Numbered from the stretch's first letter, positions 46,108 through 58,692 are shown. The stretch: 64,000 nucleotides of DNA from Pyxicephalus adspersus (GCF_032062135.1 NC_092862.1:90915986-90979985); one strand, 5' to 3'. Program-made: numbers and translations. The notes: generated by a model not told the origin, from the sequence alone.

Positions 46108-46199
46108 CATGAATGAATGAACGAAATTCACACTGTCCATACCTACTATCTAGTTAAATCACATAAAAGGGAACGAGCTTGGTGGAATCAGTGGGGAAA
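46108..46199 (+). pseudogene. 28S rRNA fragment in hAT-B (5)
   Basis: ATGAATGAATGAACGAAATT, CTACTATCTAG and GTGGAATCAGTGGGGAAA are a more diverged copy of the same 28S block. It ends where the inverted array 46195-47305 begins. Confidence 0.8.
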
Positions 46200-47305
46200 T
46201 ACATACATTTTTCATCATATGTGGATATCTGTAAGTGCTATCACAGGTAAATATCTGTATTTGTTTTAGAAAAATACATAATTTTTTAGGGGTTTTAGGA
46301 TAGATACCAAGTGCTATCAGAATTAAATATCTATTTTTTGGGGAGAAATACATACATTTTTTATGGCTTTGGGGATATATAGCAAAGTGGGATCAGATAA
46401 AAATATCTGTATTTTTTGAAGAGAAATATTGAATTTTTATGGCCTTTTGGATAGATACCAAATGCTATCAGAATTCAATATTCATATTTTTTGGAGAGAA
46501 ATATAGAATTGTTTATGGTCTTTTGGATTTATACCAAGTGCTATTAGAATTAAATTTTTATATATGTTGGAGAGAAATACAGAAATGTTTATGGCTTTGG
46601 GGATATATAGCAAAGTGAGATCAAAATAAAATATCTGTATTTTTTTTAGAGAAATACCAAAATTGTTTTTGGGTTTTAGGATAGATACCAAATGCTATCA
46701 TAATTAAATATCTGTATTTTTTATCGATAAATACAGACATTTTTATGGTTTTTGTGATAGATTGCAAGAGGTATCTAAATTATGATACCTCTTGCAATCT
46801 ATCACAAAAAGCCAGAAAAATGTTATATTTATCCATAAAAAATACAGATATTTAATTCTGATACCAATTGCTATCTATCAAAAAACCCAGAAAAATGTCT
46901 GTATTTCTGTTAAAAAAATACAGATACTTCTTTCTGATCCCACTTGCTTTCTATCAAAAAAAGCCTGAAAAATTTCTGTATATTCTCTAAAAAGAAATAC
47001 AGATATTTCATTCTGATACCACTTGCTATCTAACAAAAAAACGAAAAAAATTCTGTATTTCTCTCCAAAAATACAGATATTTAATTATGAGACCTCTTGC
47101 AATCTATCACAAAAACCAGAAAAATGTCTGTATTTCTCTCCAAAAAATACAGATCTTTAATTCTGATACCTCTTCCAATCTGTCACAAAAGCCAGAAAAT
47201 TTTCTGTAAAAAAATACAGATATTTAATTCTGACACCACTTGCTATCTATCCAAAAGGACAGAAAAATTTCTGTATTTCTCTACAAAAAATACAAATATT
47301 TAATT
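46195..47305. repeat. 1.1-kb inverted array of a 76-bp unit
   Basis: About seven units (GAGAAATACAG, ATGGCTTTGGGGATA, AAATATCTGTATTTTT) run forward to 46775. About seven inverted units run from 46784. The centre is a perfect 27-base-arm hairpin (46749-46775 and 46784-46810) with loop TAAATTAT. Transcription in either direction would give long double-stranded RNA. Confidence 0.9.
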
Positions 47306-47320
47306 ATGAATCACAGCTCT

Positions 47321-47470
47321 GTTACAAGTAATATAGGCCTCAAAGTAGATAGAGGCAGAGGGCCCTGAGAGAGGTCCCCTGTAAAAAAAATTAGCCAGTT
47401 ACACAGCTACTTTGAAAGTTTTAGGCCTAAGAGACAGCGTAGAGGTAGAGGGCCACGAGGGGGAGGAGTA
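47321..47470. repeat. Repeat related to left end region of hAT-B
   Basis: AAATTAGCCAGTTACACAGC and AGTAATATAGGCCTCA also occur at about 41405-41455, with further diverged units from 41240. Their presence on both sides of the arrays suggests the interior was inserted into one original repeat. Confidence 0.65.
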
Positions 47471-47600
47471 GAAGGAGATGCAGAAGGCTGTGAAAGTGCT
47501 CTTCCCATCAAGGTGTCAGCAGGCTGTGCAGCAGTTGACGACTAATCAGTCACTCGCAGAGGGGGCGTTGAAGTCATTACCGATCCAAGCCTTATTCATT

Positions 47601-50537
47601 TTAATAAAAGTGATTTGGTCGACATTTTCTGAGCCGAATCTGCTTGTCATTCACTACCCCCCCAGCTTCACTGAACGCTCGTTCAGATAACACACTTGTG
47701 GCTTGGCAGGCAAGGATTTGAATGACATGTTCTGCCAGCTCCGGCCACTGCTCAAGCTTGGATACCCAGTAGCCCAGTGGGTCCTGGCTTTGCAGGTTGC
47801 AGATGTCCCATGTAGAGCTTAGGTATTCCTGCACCATGACTGTGTAGCGCTGCTGAGTGTCATTGGCAATTGCTGCACTACTGGCGGCTTGCTTCCGCTG
47901 AAAAAAAGCCTGCATAGTTTGGCTTAGATGACCTCTACTGCTGCTGCCACCCATGCTGCTTAAGTTAGTTGTTTGGCTCCCATGGCTGGTGGAACTGCCT
48001 CAGGGATCCCTGCTGCTCCTGGCAGCCGGAAAGGCTGAGCACAAGTCCCTTAATTCTTGGTAGTGCTGCATTTTAGGTCCCCCTGTATTGGGGCAAGATG
48101 AGTTGTTTGTATCTCAGGCTTGTAAGGTGGATCAAGTAATGTAGCAATCCAATAGGCGTCAGTCTTTTTTTTTATGTGTTGTATGCAGGGGTCTTTGGCT
48201 ATGCTCTCCTGCATGAAGGCTGCCATGTGGCTCAAAGTTCCCACAGCTGAAGTAATTCTGGACCCACACTCCTGTGGGTCAAACAGCAGCACAGGATTGT
48301 CCTCCTCCTCCTCCTCTGCCTGGTCTTGCCATACACAGAAAATGCCGCTTTGTGTTTGGGTGGATGGATGCCATGTCCTGCAATGTCCTCCTCATCCTCT
48401 TCCACCTCCTCCTCTTCCTGGATTTGTGGTGCACTATGCCTAGTAGGCACGCATGTCCGAGATGATGTTTGAAANCTCATCTCTTGATGCAGNGTCCGCT
48501 CTGTGTCGTGTCCGAGATCCACCATCATCTGTTCCAGCAGGCATTTGATGGGGATGGTGTCACTGACACAGGCCTGATCTCTGCTGATCATCCTGGTGGC
48601 CTCTTCAAAAGGAGACAATACAGTGCACAAGTCCCCAATTTGTAGCCACTCCACTGGCAGATCGAGATTTTACTGTAAATCAACCAATCTGGCACTGGCT
48701 GTGTACGATCGTCGGAAATGCGCTAACAACTTTCTGGCCTTCAGCAACAGTGGCTTCAGGTTCATGACGTGAGCCAGGCAAGGTACGTGTGTGAGTTTCC
48801 CACAAAGCAGGCTGCCAGCAGATTGGCCCTGTTGTAACACACGACCTTGCCTGGCTAAAGTCTGTTGGGAGTTAGCCATATGTCCTCCTGCTCCCTCAGG
48901 CCACTTAGAATGGTTTCGTCAGTGCCGCTGAGGGAACCCAGGCTTTGCAACCTCAGAAATGCATGGCAACGTCTTGTGCACCAAAATAGTTCACTGTTGC
49001 TGGCGGTGAACAGATGCTGCTGATTGGGATGTGCTGGGTCTCCACAGCAAGGTGTCCCTGGAGGAAGAGGTTGAGGCACAAGAGTCAAAGGAGGAAGTGG
49101 AAGTGGAGGTCGAGGAGGAGATTGCATGGCGATGTGCTCTGGGCGGAGGAAGATATGTAGGGCTTTCTGCAGCTGCATCTTCCCCTGCTGCCACCAAAGT
49201 TACCCAGTGAGCTGTATAGGAAATATATCTTCCCACTACATGCTTGCTTGACCAACTGTCGGTTGTCAGTTGCACCTTGCCAGAAACTGAGTGCTGCAGG
49301 GGCATGGAGACATTGCTCTGCTCGTGGTAATGCAAAGCAGGAACAGATTTTTCTGCAAAATACTGTCGCTTGGGCATAACATACTTTAGAACTTAACTTG
49401 GGTTTGCGCAGAGGAATGCGTAAAGGAACGCACTGGAGTCCACCAGCAGGTAAGGGAGCAGCAAACAGCTGTGCAATTGCTGCATTGATTAGCTTTGTTT
49501 TGGAGTAATTTGGGCCATATTTCCTCTTGCACTCCAGCATCTGGGGGATGGAAAGTTGGATGCTGCTAATGGTAACCACAGAAAGATTGGACAATGGGGT
49601 AGAAGGTGTGGGGGATGGCAATGATGCCTGGTCTTAACTGCTTGCAATGGCACAAACAGCAGCCAATCTGCCTTGGAGCTCCTGCGCACCGCTGGTGGAG
49701 TCTAAAAGGTAATGCTTGGCTACATGCCCCACTCAAATTGCTGGCAGCAGCAGGGTAACTTTGGTGGCAGAAGTAGGAAAGGCAGCGGAGGAAGATCGAG
49801 CAGTTTGAGCTTGCTTCTTGGGCGGAGTTGGTGACACAGAGCTCTGTGCTTTGACCAGGTGCTCCCGCCAGGTTACCGGGTGGTGACTTTTTAAATATGT
49901 GCTCATGCAACTTGTTCCAAGTTTGTTTGGGTTTTGGCCTGGTTTCAAGTGTTGAGTACACAGTTTGCAGATGATTATAGTGTCTCCTTGTTTGCCCCAT
50001 GTCGGATCAACGACATCATCATCATCAGAAGAGACAGTTTCCCTGTATGTGCCGAAAAGACGCAGCGGTCTTTTGGAGCCAGTTTGAATTGGCTCGTCTG
50101 GCTCAGAGTGTTCGGGTGAAAAGTAAGTGGGGGGAAAGCCTGTGAATTGACTCTCTTCGTCACATGACTGAAACAATTGAGTATCTTGAAAGAATGCTTG
50201 TAGCTCCGCCTCTCCAACCCCTCGGTGGCACTCCTCTACATACTGCTGTACACGAGACTTTCCAGCCGATGATGAAGAACTAGGAAGAACAGGTGTATCA
50301 TAGACTGTTTGGGACACCTGTGAAGGCCTGTGTCTGGGACTGGGATGAAGAGGGGGTACAATCACCAGACCCAGGCTGGGTCATGTGCTCTACTACCTCT
50401 TGTGCAAGGTGTGGTAATAATGGATGCCCACCACCAACAGCAGCGCTGCTTGTTCTTGGGTCTGCAGCTAAAAACAAACTCATATTGCTTTGCTTGCCAC
50501 CCCTGCCAAAGCTGCCCCTTCCTCTTTGGCCAGACAT
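47601..50537 (-). pseudogene. BED-finger hAT transposase of hAT-B, broken
   Basis: It starts at an ATG at 50537 (MSGQRGRGSFGRGGKQSNM). After a frame change near 50300 come VSSDDDDVVDPTWGKQGD and a BED finger (IICKLCTQHLKPG, CMSTYLKSHHPVTW). The core shows the first catalytic Asp in LTTDSWSSKHVVGRYISYTA, then HVPCLAHVMNL, LGDLCTVL-type helix sequence (WLQIGDLCTVLSPFEEAT), and YWIATLLDPPYKP. The C-terminal dimerisation part keeps the Glu in SVLSERAFSEAGGVVN and ends near 47601. Frame changes near 49600, 49180, 48860, 48660 and 48050 break it, and single N bases lie at 48475 and 48493. The domain order matches hAT-A, but the sequences are clearly different families. Confidence 0.9.
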
Positions 50538-51293
50538 TGTACACATTTTTGTGTGGCTTGACACCCTGCAAAATACTTTGAAGCTAATATGCTTCACAAA
50601 GAGTAAATTTTTACAGTAAGTGGACTTTTTTATTGGGGGGGGGGGTTGAAACCAAAAATGCAAGTGCTCTGTGTGTGTTGTATGCAGCACTTTCCTTCAG
50701 TGGTGACGCTTGTAATATGCAGCACAGTATACAAAATATATACTGCAGTATACTCTGCGTCTGTGTGACTGTCTCTCAGTACAAGCGTGATACAGTGCAG
50801 TCAGAGAGGGTACCCTGGCTCGGGCTGCGTGTATGTAACACACTGACTAGCTATCTTCTGCACCAATACAATACAATCCAACAATCTAGCTGACTAATAG
50901 TGTGAGTGTGACACAGTCTAACTAAGTAAAGAACTTTTTTTTACTTTGACAAAGCAGGCCAAGCAGCACAGAAAGGTTGTGATGCTAGCAAATCTCTGTC
51001 AGGAGTGGTAAATGCAGGCACGCCCTGGCCTATTATAGGCCAATGGCTGCCTGTGTGGCATGCAGTGACAGACAGTCAATCAGCTGCCTGCCACAAAAAA
51101 CATGGAGGAGAGCATCCCTGCTGTTATTGGAGGGCCCTAGGCATTATTGGGGAGGTCCCTAGGCATTGTGGGAGGGACGGATTCGGGGCTTTGAATCCAG
51201 CAAAATGTGTGTCGTGTCGACCCGACTTTATACGGCCATATTGGGGTCGAACATTAGGATGACCCAAATTCAAACAACAACACTAGTCCTGAC

Positions 51294-54200
51294 TGGTACT
51301 GCCTTTTTTATCATAAAAATACTTAGGAACCTTCCAGACGTGCAGTAAACTGCAGCGTTGTTCTGCATGGTCATTCGGTTTCCCAGCTGCTCCTATTTAA
51401 CTGCATTAAGCTGTTGTTGAACCACATTGTGCAAACAGTTGCAAGCAGATGCATTTGTGTGGGAGCAATTAACAATGTGTTTTTTAACTACAAGACTGAA
51501 AGGGGCCTTACTCACTTAGCAGCAAGGTTTCATTTTCCATTTGAACCCACATTGGACGATTGGTAGAATATTTCAGGGGTTTGCTAACCTTATTAAAAAT
51601 GCTATATTAGGCTAATCAGCAAATCTTTACAATGTATGCACATTAAAAGTAAATTTTAACTACAGATTGACAGAATCAACAGATAATACAGTTGTGTTAC
51701 AAAGAAAAAACTGCTGCGTTAATGCTATTGACATAATCATGTCAGTAATGACTGCATCATATATGTTATTACTGATTTTACCTTTAGGCACAGTTTTTTA
51801 TTCAAACAAATGTTCAAATAATTCAACCCAACTGTAAAATTATACATAATCAGCTTAATTTATTTAATTTATAAAGCACATAATTATCATTCAGTATTCA
51901 GATAAATCTGTAGCCTACTACACATTTAGAAGTTATCATTAGGTTTACTCTCCTGAGAACATTTAAACTCATTATGCAAGAAAACAGCAATGATGTTAAA
52001 AGCACTTTGCAGCCTGTGGTGCTGTACTTCATTTACACGGGATCTTTATAGAAAAATATAGGCTAATTTGGAGCAGAAATTACTTAACTGTATACTGTAC
52101 ATTGAAACAAAGACAATCGTCAAAGTAGATCTCCAGTAAAAACGGAGTTTTGAGTTTTGGATAGATTGGAGAAGAGCTAAATCATCAGGTCTGTGTCTGC
52201 CAATAAAGATTTTTGATCGTTTCCTACATGACAAACAGGGCAATACATTTGGGTATACCTTCATATAGCCTAGTATTATAATCTAAAACACATTTTTATT
52301 TTATTTTTTTTCATTATATTTAAACTAGAAAAAAACATTTCTGGAGTTATTTGTTTCAAATATTAAAAATAAATAGTCAACCATCCTTTAAATAGTCAAT
52401 CATCCTTCTAAATGGTGCAAACTACTTCCCAGTATGTTTTCAGTTTGCCTGTGTAGATGTCAGGGTAATGCCTGGATGGATTGAACAGCATTGTCTCTAA
52501 TGAATAATTTGTTGTCTGAAACAAAATAAATCAGTGGGACAACTTATGTATCCCACTGCAGCCAAGTTTGTGGATCATTATTTTTTTCTTTAATATGGTC
52601 AACTTAAGAACAAAGAGAAATCGGTGAAAATTAAAATGTGACATGCTTTTTATGTAAGCTATCAAACAAATACATACACAAATACACTTACAATGTAGGG
52701 CACAAACACAAACAAAGGTTTAACCATTTATCTCATTTACCTCAGTGGTTAAAAAATATGTATCTGCCCTTTCAACTGATCATTGACAATGGACATTTTT
52801 TCACAGCTGCTGCTTTTACTGATCTGTGATTTCCCAGATCAGTACTAGATCGGGGGTACTAAAAAATAATTTGTTATTGCTGGCCAGAGTTGGGCTGCCA
52901 AAAGAAACTGCATGTCTGGTTTGTGAAACTCCCTCACAGAATTAAACAATTATTATACTACAATAGTAATTTCTTAATTCTACCAAATGTGTTACAAATT
53001 GAGCAATGCAAGACAGTATTAAAACAATGCTTCTACAGACAGGGTGTGCAGATTTACAGGACATTTAATTTTATGGCAATAATATGCCAATATTATTTCA
53101 AAATAATTAAACAATTCTAATGCTAATAAAACAAATATTGATCAAACCAGTCAGCAAACCCGTTTCAAAATTTTACTCAAATCTGTCTATGGCTACCATG
53201 GTTTTATTAGTTACAGTAAGATGGTGGTACAGGGATGGGTGGCCTGGACAAAACCTTTGCCTTGGGAAGCACAAAAAAATTTACATAGAGTAATGGATGT
53301 ACTTCATTGTACATAACATAAACCCAAAAATAACCCTTTTCAGAGACCGTCCACAAATTTATGGATGTTTGGCAACTCCAGAGGATACCCGTAATGGGAG
53401 GTATTGTTTGTGGGTGCAAGAGTCTAAACTTTAAAGTAAACCGTGCAGTACAAGGAAAAACAAAAAGTTTTTGAATGAGAAAACCAAAAAACACATCTTA
53501 GTAAAAATCAATTTGATCAAGGGGCCATATGGGCCTCTAAAAAATTATCTACTGCCACTAATATGTATCTAACAAGTATTCGTTTAAACACATTGTCATT
53601 AAGGTATTTTTACAGGAGGAAGGATCCAAACATTATAAGAAAACTTTGCAAACACATCTATTAATAAAGCGGATCTATTATCTGAGATCTATTAATAAAG
53701 CATTGAATCAGACATTCACTGAAAAATACCCTGGTAGAGAATGTTCCATGTCCATTTGTTTCAATGCAAGTAACCAGGGAATACTTCTTGGAGTGTCCAA
53801 TTCCCTGATTTATAAATGAACTCCTTTGACAAGTGTTGTGTTAAGGCAGTTAGTTCTTCACAAGCCTCTAAGCACAAACAGATGTGCAATCACATACAAA
53901 TATTGTGGTTTGATAATATGCACAGGTATATTGGTTGAAATTTTATATATGAGCTGGAGTACTAACATATACTGCAAGTGAATGTGCATTGAAGTTATGT
54001 GCATTAAAACATGAGTGTGTCCTATTAAATGTGTCCTTTGGCATAACAAAATCTAATTTGTTATTTCTTACAAAGTAGCATTTTAAAAGAGCATTGCTAT
54101 TTTTTTTCAAAATCAAAATAAAATTCTTTTATTTTAACATCTAATTATTAGGATGGTAAAAGTGCAAACAAAAAAATATAAGCAGTTAGGGGCAACACTT

Positions 54201-54434
54201 GATGCTTTTTATTATTATTAAGCTATTGGAAAAAAAGGAAAAAACAAAAGCTGTGTTCATTTTATGTTCCGAATCATAACTGGTATTTAAAGAGAACTTC
54301 ACAAAACATTCATTGTGTATAGTAAATATTCACTAGTTTACCAGATTGTACTACTTGAGTAAAAAAATGCAAAGGGAACCAGAAACTCATCAGTTAATGC
54401 CCCCAAAAAACATAGCAGAGTAATAATATATTAC
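51294..54434. other. No gene seen
   Basis: AT-rich intron-like DNA between hAT-B and exon C. The 95-codon open frame at 53207-53494 (minus) shows no family resemblance that I can support. Confidence 0.45.
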
Positions 54435-54506
54435 CTTCATTACATGATATATGCATTTCTCTTGAGAATATAGCCTACAGATTTTAAAATCTTGAGATGC
54501 AAATTG
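54435..54506 (-). CDS. Candidate coding exon C of the unidentified host gene
   Basis: On the minus strand the strong acceptor TTTACTTTTACTTTTACAG precedes 24 codons, QFASQDFKICRLYSQEKCIY then HVMK, followed by donor AAG|GTAATA. The exon is exactly 72 bases, in phase 0 at both ends, which is compatible with exon B. Two cysteines and aromatic residues look like structured protein. It is short, so chance is harder to exclude than for exons A and B. I do not recognise the protein. Confidence 0.45.
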
Positions 54507-55489
54507 CTGTAAAAGTAAAAGTAAATGATTTTCCAAATGTTTGTACCATGGATTTCCGCAGGGCACATCCGATATTATATTATACACATCCACACACATC
54601 TGTACAGTTTTTACAGTATGTAACTTTATATCATCAATACCAACATTCCCTTTAATTTATCTAATAACATCCTTTTTTAGCTGTGCCATTTAAAAATCAA
54701 TTGCAGTAATAAAGATGTATATATATATATATTGTCGTAATATAGATATATAGTGTACATAATTATTTTTAAGTACTGAATCTTTGTTCATTTGTGCCTG
54801 TAGCACTATACAATCTAATTATGACAAAGCCATCTGCAGATTCCATAGAGGTACAATCTAACAGGGGTGAGTGATATAGATGATGGCAAGTTTACAAGAA
54901 GGTTAGGAAAAAATTTGGCAGCAAAGAAACTGATAATGTTACTTTGTTGAAAAGTAGAAAACATAGTAAAAATCAAAAATTTTAGTACAGTTGAGTTTCT
55001 AATAAATTTCTGGAAGAGGGAGAAATCATTAAAACAGAACTAAATGTGTGCAACTCACCTATCCGCTTTCCATTGAGTCATCAGTTGATCCATCTTGATT
55101 GGCTGTACTGGGATGGTGTAACTCGTGGGCAATTGCGTGGAGTTTATTCATTCCTGGAACACTCAGAGGAAGTCAGGATTGGCAGGTCAGCTTTGACGCC
55201 GGAAACCAAGAACGTTCAGGCATGTAAGACACCTTATTGCAGAGGGGACATTGTTTTTTTAAACAGAATATTGACCTGCTGGATCACAGAGGCTTAAAAA
55301 TGGAAACCAACAGTTACATAAAATATGCACACTTTATTATAATGTTAGAATATCTGTATATCAATATTTTCTGATGATACCTCCATTGTATCTAATTTAT
55401 TCTGTGAGAATTGTGAACATTTTAGGTGAATAATTAAAAAGGCTTTTTTTCCTTTTTGAAATAGGTTATGCTCATTCAACTCTGCAGTC

Positions 55490-55786
55490 CAGGTCCCTAA
55501 TCAATGTGATTTCAAAGTTTGTAGAATCAGCAGTACAACAGTGCAGACTCTCATCTGAATCATAAGCTTCATAATGCCATAACCACTCCTGCTCGCCCAT
55601 CGCTTATCTGAGCCTACGATGGGAGAGTGGGCTGCTTGTGTGCAGAGACAACCTGCCCACTTCCCTAAGCCAGGGATTTGTACAGGGGACGTGATCAGCA
55701 GCTCTGGCCAGTGTGCCCCGCAAGCGGGGTCCTTCTCCTGACCCTGCTCGTGAATTTTCTTCCGGACAATCGGTTGGCGACCACTG
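55490..55786 (-). mobile_element. hAT terminus fragment
   Basis: On the minus strand CAGTGGTCGCCAACCG is a typical terminus of Charlie-like hAT elements. GC-rich sequence continues to about 55600. No matching second end was found, so the low coordinate is approximate. The 98-codon open frame across it is not supported as a gene. Confidence 0.5.
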
Positions 55787-56127
55787 TACTGGAGCATTAC
55801 ATGACTGCAAATTTAAGTGATTTAGATTTAGCTCTTCTTTATTTTTTGTAGCAGGAGGAATTCCAAGATCAGATTCTTTGTTTTTACAAATGTATATGAC
55901 AATCACAGGCAAACAGAAAAAATATGTTTTTTAAATCATAGGTATCTTGGGAATATAACATTCCCCAGTGCATTTTTTTTTTTTTATCATCAGAAGCACA
56001 GCTACACATGGGTGAACATAAGTGCAAATTTTTATCTAGGATACACTCCTACACTCCTCCTTGGTTCCCCTTTTGAACCTTTTTCTTTTCTCAAAGCCCC
56101 CCTAAAGACCCTCTGTATAAATACAGT

Positions 56128-56356
56128 GGACCTGATATATTAAAGTTCCCCAAGACTGGAGAGGATAGACAATTATGGGAGAACCTGGGTGATCCAACAA
56201 ACTTGGAATAGGTCTGGTCCTGGATTGAAAACATTTATCAACTAATAGCAAAATGTTTTCTTTTCGTGAGATCAATTCCAGGTTTGCTGGATCACCCAGA
56301 CTCTCATATGATAGTCTATCTTCTCCAGTCTTGGAAAGCTTTTATAAATCAGGCCC
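56128..56356. mobile_element. Fold-back MITE, longest copy
   Basis: GGACCTGATATATTAAAG faces CTTTTATAAATCAGGCCC, and GAACCTGGGTGATCCAACAA faces TTGCTGGATCACCCAGACTC. The loop carries TCCTGGATTGAAAACATTT. Confidence 0.85.
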
Positions 56357-58692
56357 AATAGCAGGGTAGTGTCAATTCTAGTAAATCTTTGTATGTAGGT
56401 TTGCTTGTCAGCATTGGGAAGGTGTTTTGACAGAGCAGTATATTTGTTTTTGCAACCTTCTTAACCATCATGAAGAAAAATATGTGCTTTTTTTTTTATA
56501 GAAGTCTTTTTATTGTGGTTACAGCAGAGGCAATACAAAACTGTATACTTGATGACATATTGGACAAAAGGAGAACAGAAGTTTTAGGACTAGCTTGTGA
56601 TTACATGTCTTGGGTTCAGAGTACAAAAAGTGAAATAACAGCATTTAAGCAAGCATAGTCATAAAAAACAAACGGGGGCCAAGGAAATGGAGAATATTAA
56701 TGAAAGCCTCATAGGAATCAAGGTAGGAACAATACTATTTATTCTGGGAGATTCAAGATGGGGGTCACTCTCCTTTACATGTGATGGGTACCAGGAAGTA
56801 TGTTGGAAACATTGGTGCATGTTTTGCTTGGTGGCTGGGTTTAATGTGTCTATGAAGCTCTCCCAGGTGTCAAAGAATGCATTTTTTGTGGTTTCTATCC
56901 ACTCCATGGGAAATAGATATTATAATTTAGTGAGAAACTAGTGCAGAGAGGGGGGACGAGTCCGTCTTTCTCCCAACCACCAAAATATATGTGCTAATTT
57001 TATTACTTTGCATTCCTACATCTCCTCTACTATGAATATCATACCAATTAATATGCACTTAATCCAGAATCTTTTCTGAAAGAGAAGATACTGTTTATTT
57101 AAGTAATAAAGTTATGTAGCTCAATTTTTGTGAGCAGAATTACAAAATTTTTCTGCAAACTTTTAATATAGTACATTATTTTACACTTTGTAAGTTCCCT
57201 AAAAGTGCAAAAAATAAGTTGTTAGTTGTACTGCACATTGCAGCTTCTTATTCAAATGTCTCTTATTGCACCAAAGAGATGACTTAGCATATCAGTATGC
57301 AAGGATTTCTGAGCAATGTTCCACTGTATATGCAATTAAAAGGGGAACATTGTTCTGCAATGTTGCATTATATGAGTGACACACAGAGAAAAGCTCTTCA
57401 TTGCACACTGAGGATAGTTTTTTGATGTTCCATTACAGTTCTGTAATGTTTCATTGTGTGTATGGGGGTCACCCTCCTTTACATGTGGAATTAGAACTCT
57501 ACACCACTGCATCTTTTGAGGAACATATATTAAAAATAGCTCAACACTGCTCAAATCTTTTTGGAACACACAAGGAAAGATATCTCTTGGTTGTATCTTG
57601 GGTTTAGAACATAAAGTGAAGGGCCTCCCACTTTTACTCTTTCATATATGAGACATAAGGATATTCTTGTAATATTACGTCAAATGTACAACATATAAAA
57701 AAGATAGCTCTGACTACAATACTCCATCTTATGTGTAATGCACAGGGAAGAATGTCTCTGTAATGCTCTGTCACATCTGTCACATGTTTAATTAACAAGA
57801 AAAGGTCAGAATGATGTAGGGCACATGTGTCACATGTGCACGTGTCATGTTCTGTCATAGTTGGACTACACATGGAAGGTTATCTCAGTAATATTCTTGG
57901 ATATGAAAATGTTAGAAGCATTGTATTTGTAACGTTCTTTGGAAAAGTTCATCATGTCATTATATTTTAACACATCTTGATAAATTTTCCCCAGCAACTG
58001 AAGGTCATGGTAGGCCAGTAAATGTCTTACATAAATTCTCCACAGAATAAAATGCAAAAAAATGTTCACAGCCATGTTAATATTTCTAGTCATACACACT
58101 ATGACAGTTCTCTCTTTGTCAGGCAAGAACCAAAATAGAAGCTAACAATATCCCAGCACAATAACTGCTTCTATAAATTAGCTAAATCCATCTTCTGCAA
58201 GCTACCTGAAGACCGCTGATTTATTACAAGATCATCATTCATGAAGAATAGTGTTTATATGTATTTGTCCTTTATGCATGTATTTCTTATTTAGTTGAAA
58301 ATTCAATTCTCACTGTTGCTTGTCACATGATGAATGGCTGGTATATTGAAATGTGTTCTTTTCTAACCTAGATCTAAGAATAAAAAATATAAACACTGTT
58401 TTTTTTTCCACATTCTAACAAATATTTTGTCATATTTATAACATCTCTTATTATGCTGAGCCATAAATCTTGGCTGTAGCTTCTGTTGTCTGCACTAAAT
58501 TTTTATACGTGCATTAATATGCTTAGCTTTATTTTACAGTAGAGGATTGCAATTTGATCTTATTTTAATTATTCTTTCTGCGGTGTATATGTCATTATGT
58601 ATCTGTATTGAAAGTTACAAGGTCCCCCAGTCTATCAAGTGTTATAGACAAGTTAGGCCCTTGTGGAATGCAAAATTTAGCATGCTGTAAAC
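56357..58692. other. No gene seen; scattered related words
   Basis: GGGGGTCACTCTCCTTTACA (about 56761) recurs as GGGGGTCACCCTCCTTTACA (about 57464). Diverged AATGTTCTGTAATGTT-type words run through about 57310-57900, suggesting an old, eroded tandem repeat. No coding signal was seen. Confidence 0.4.

Larger units (their letters stand above)
40971..51285 (-). mobile_element. hAT-B: 10.3-kb hAT transposon with passengers
   Basis: The 8-mer GTCCTGAC occurs exactly at 40963-40970 and 51286-51293, flanking termini TAGTGTTGG and CAACACTA. This is a clean hAT target duplication. Contents in order: a left region with AAAAATTAGCCAG-type repeats, an array carrying 28S fragments, a PCED1-like copy, a nested smaller hAT with the assembly gap, a second array with 28S fragments, a 1.1-kb inverted array, and a BED/hAT transposase on the minus strand. 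It differs from hAT-A in termini, arrays and passenger. Confidence 0.9.

Noticed and set aside
53207..53494. 95-codon minus-strand open frame as an exon
   Set aside because: No convincing acceptor and donor pair around it and no family resemblance.
55055..55220. Possible 5' exon on the minus strand (MNKLHAIAHELHHPSTANQD, then donor GGATAG|GTGAGT)
   Set aside because: The frame meets TAG right at the donor, the other open frame has an upstream stop and its phase does not fit exon C. Composition resembles a dispersed repeat.
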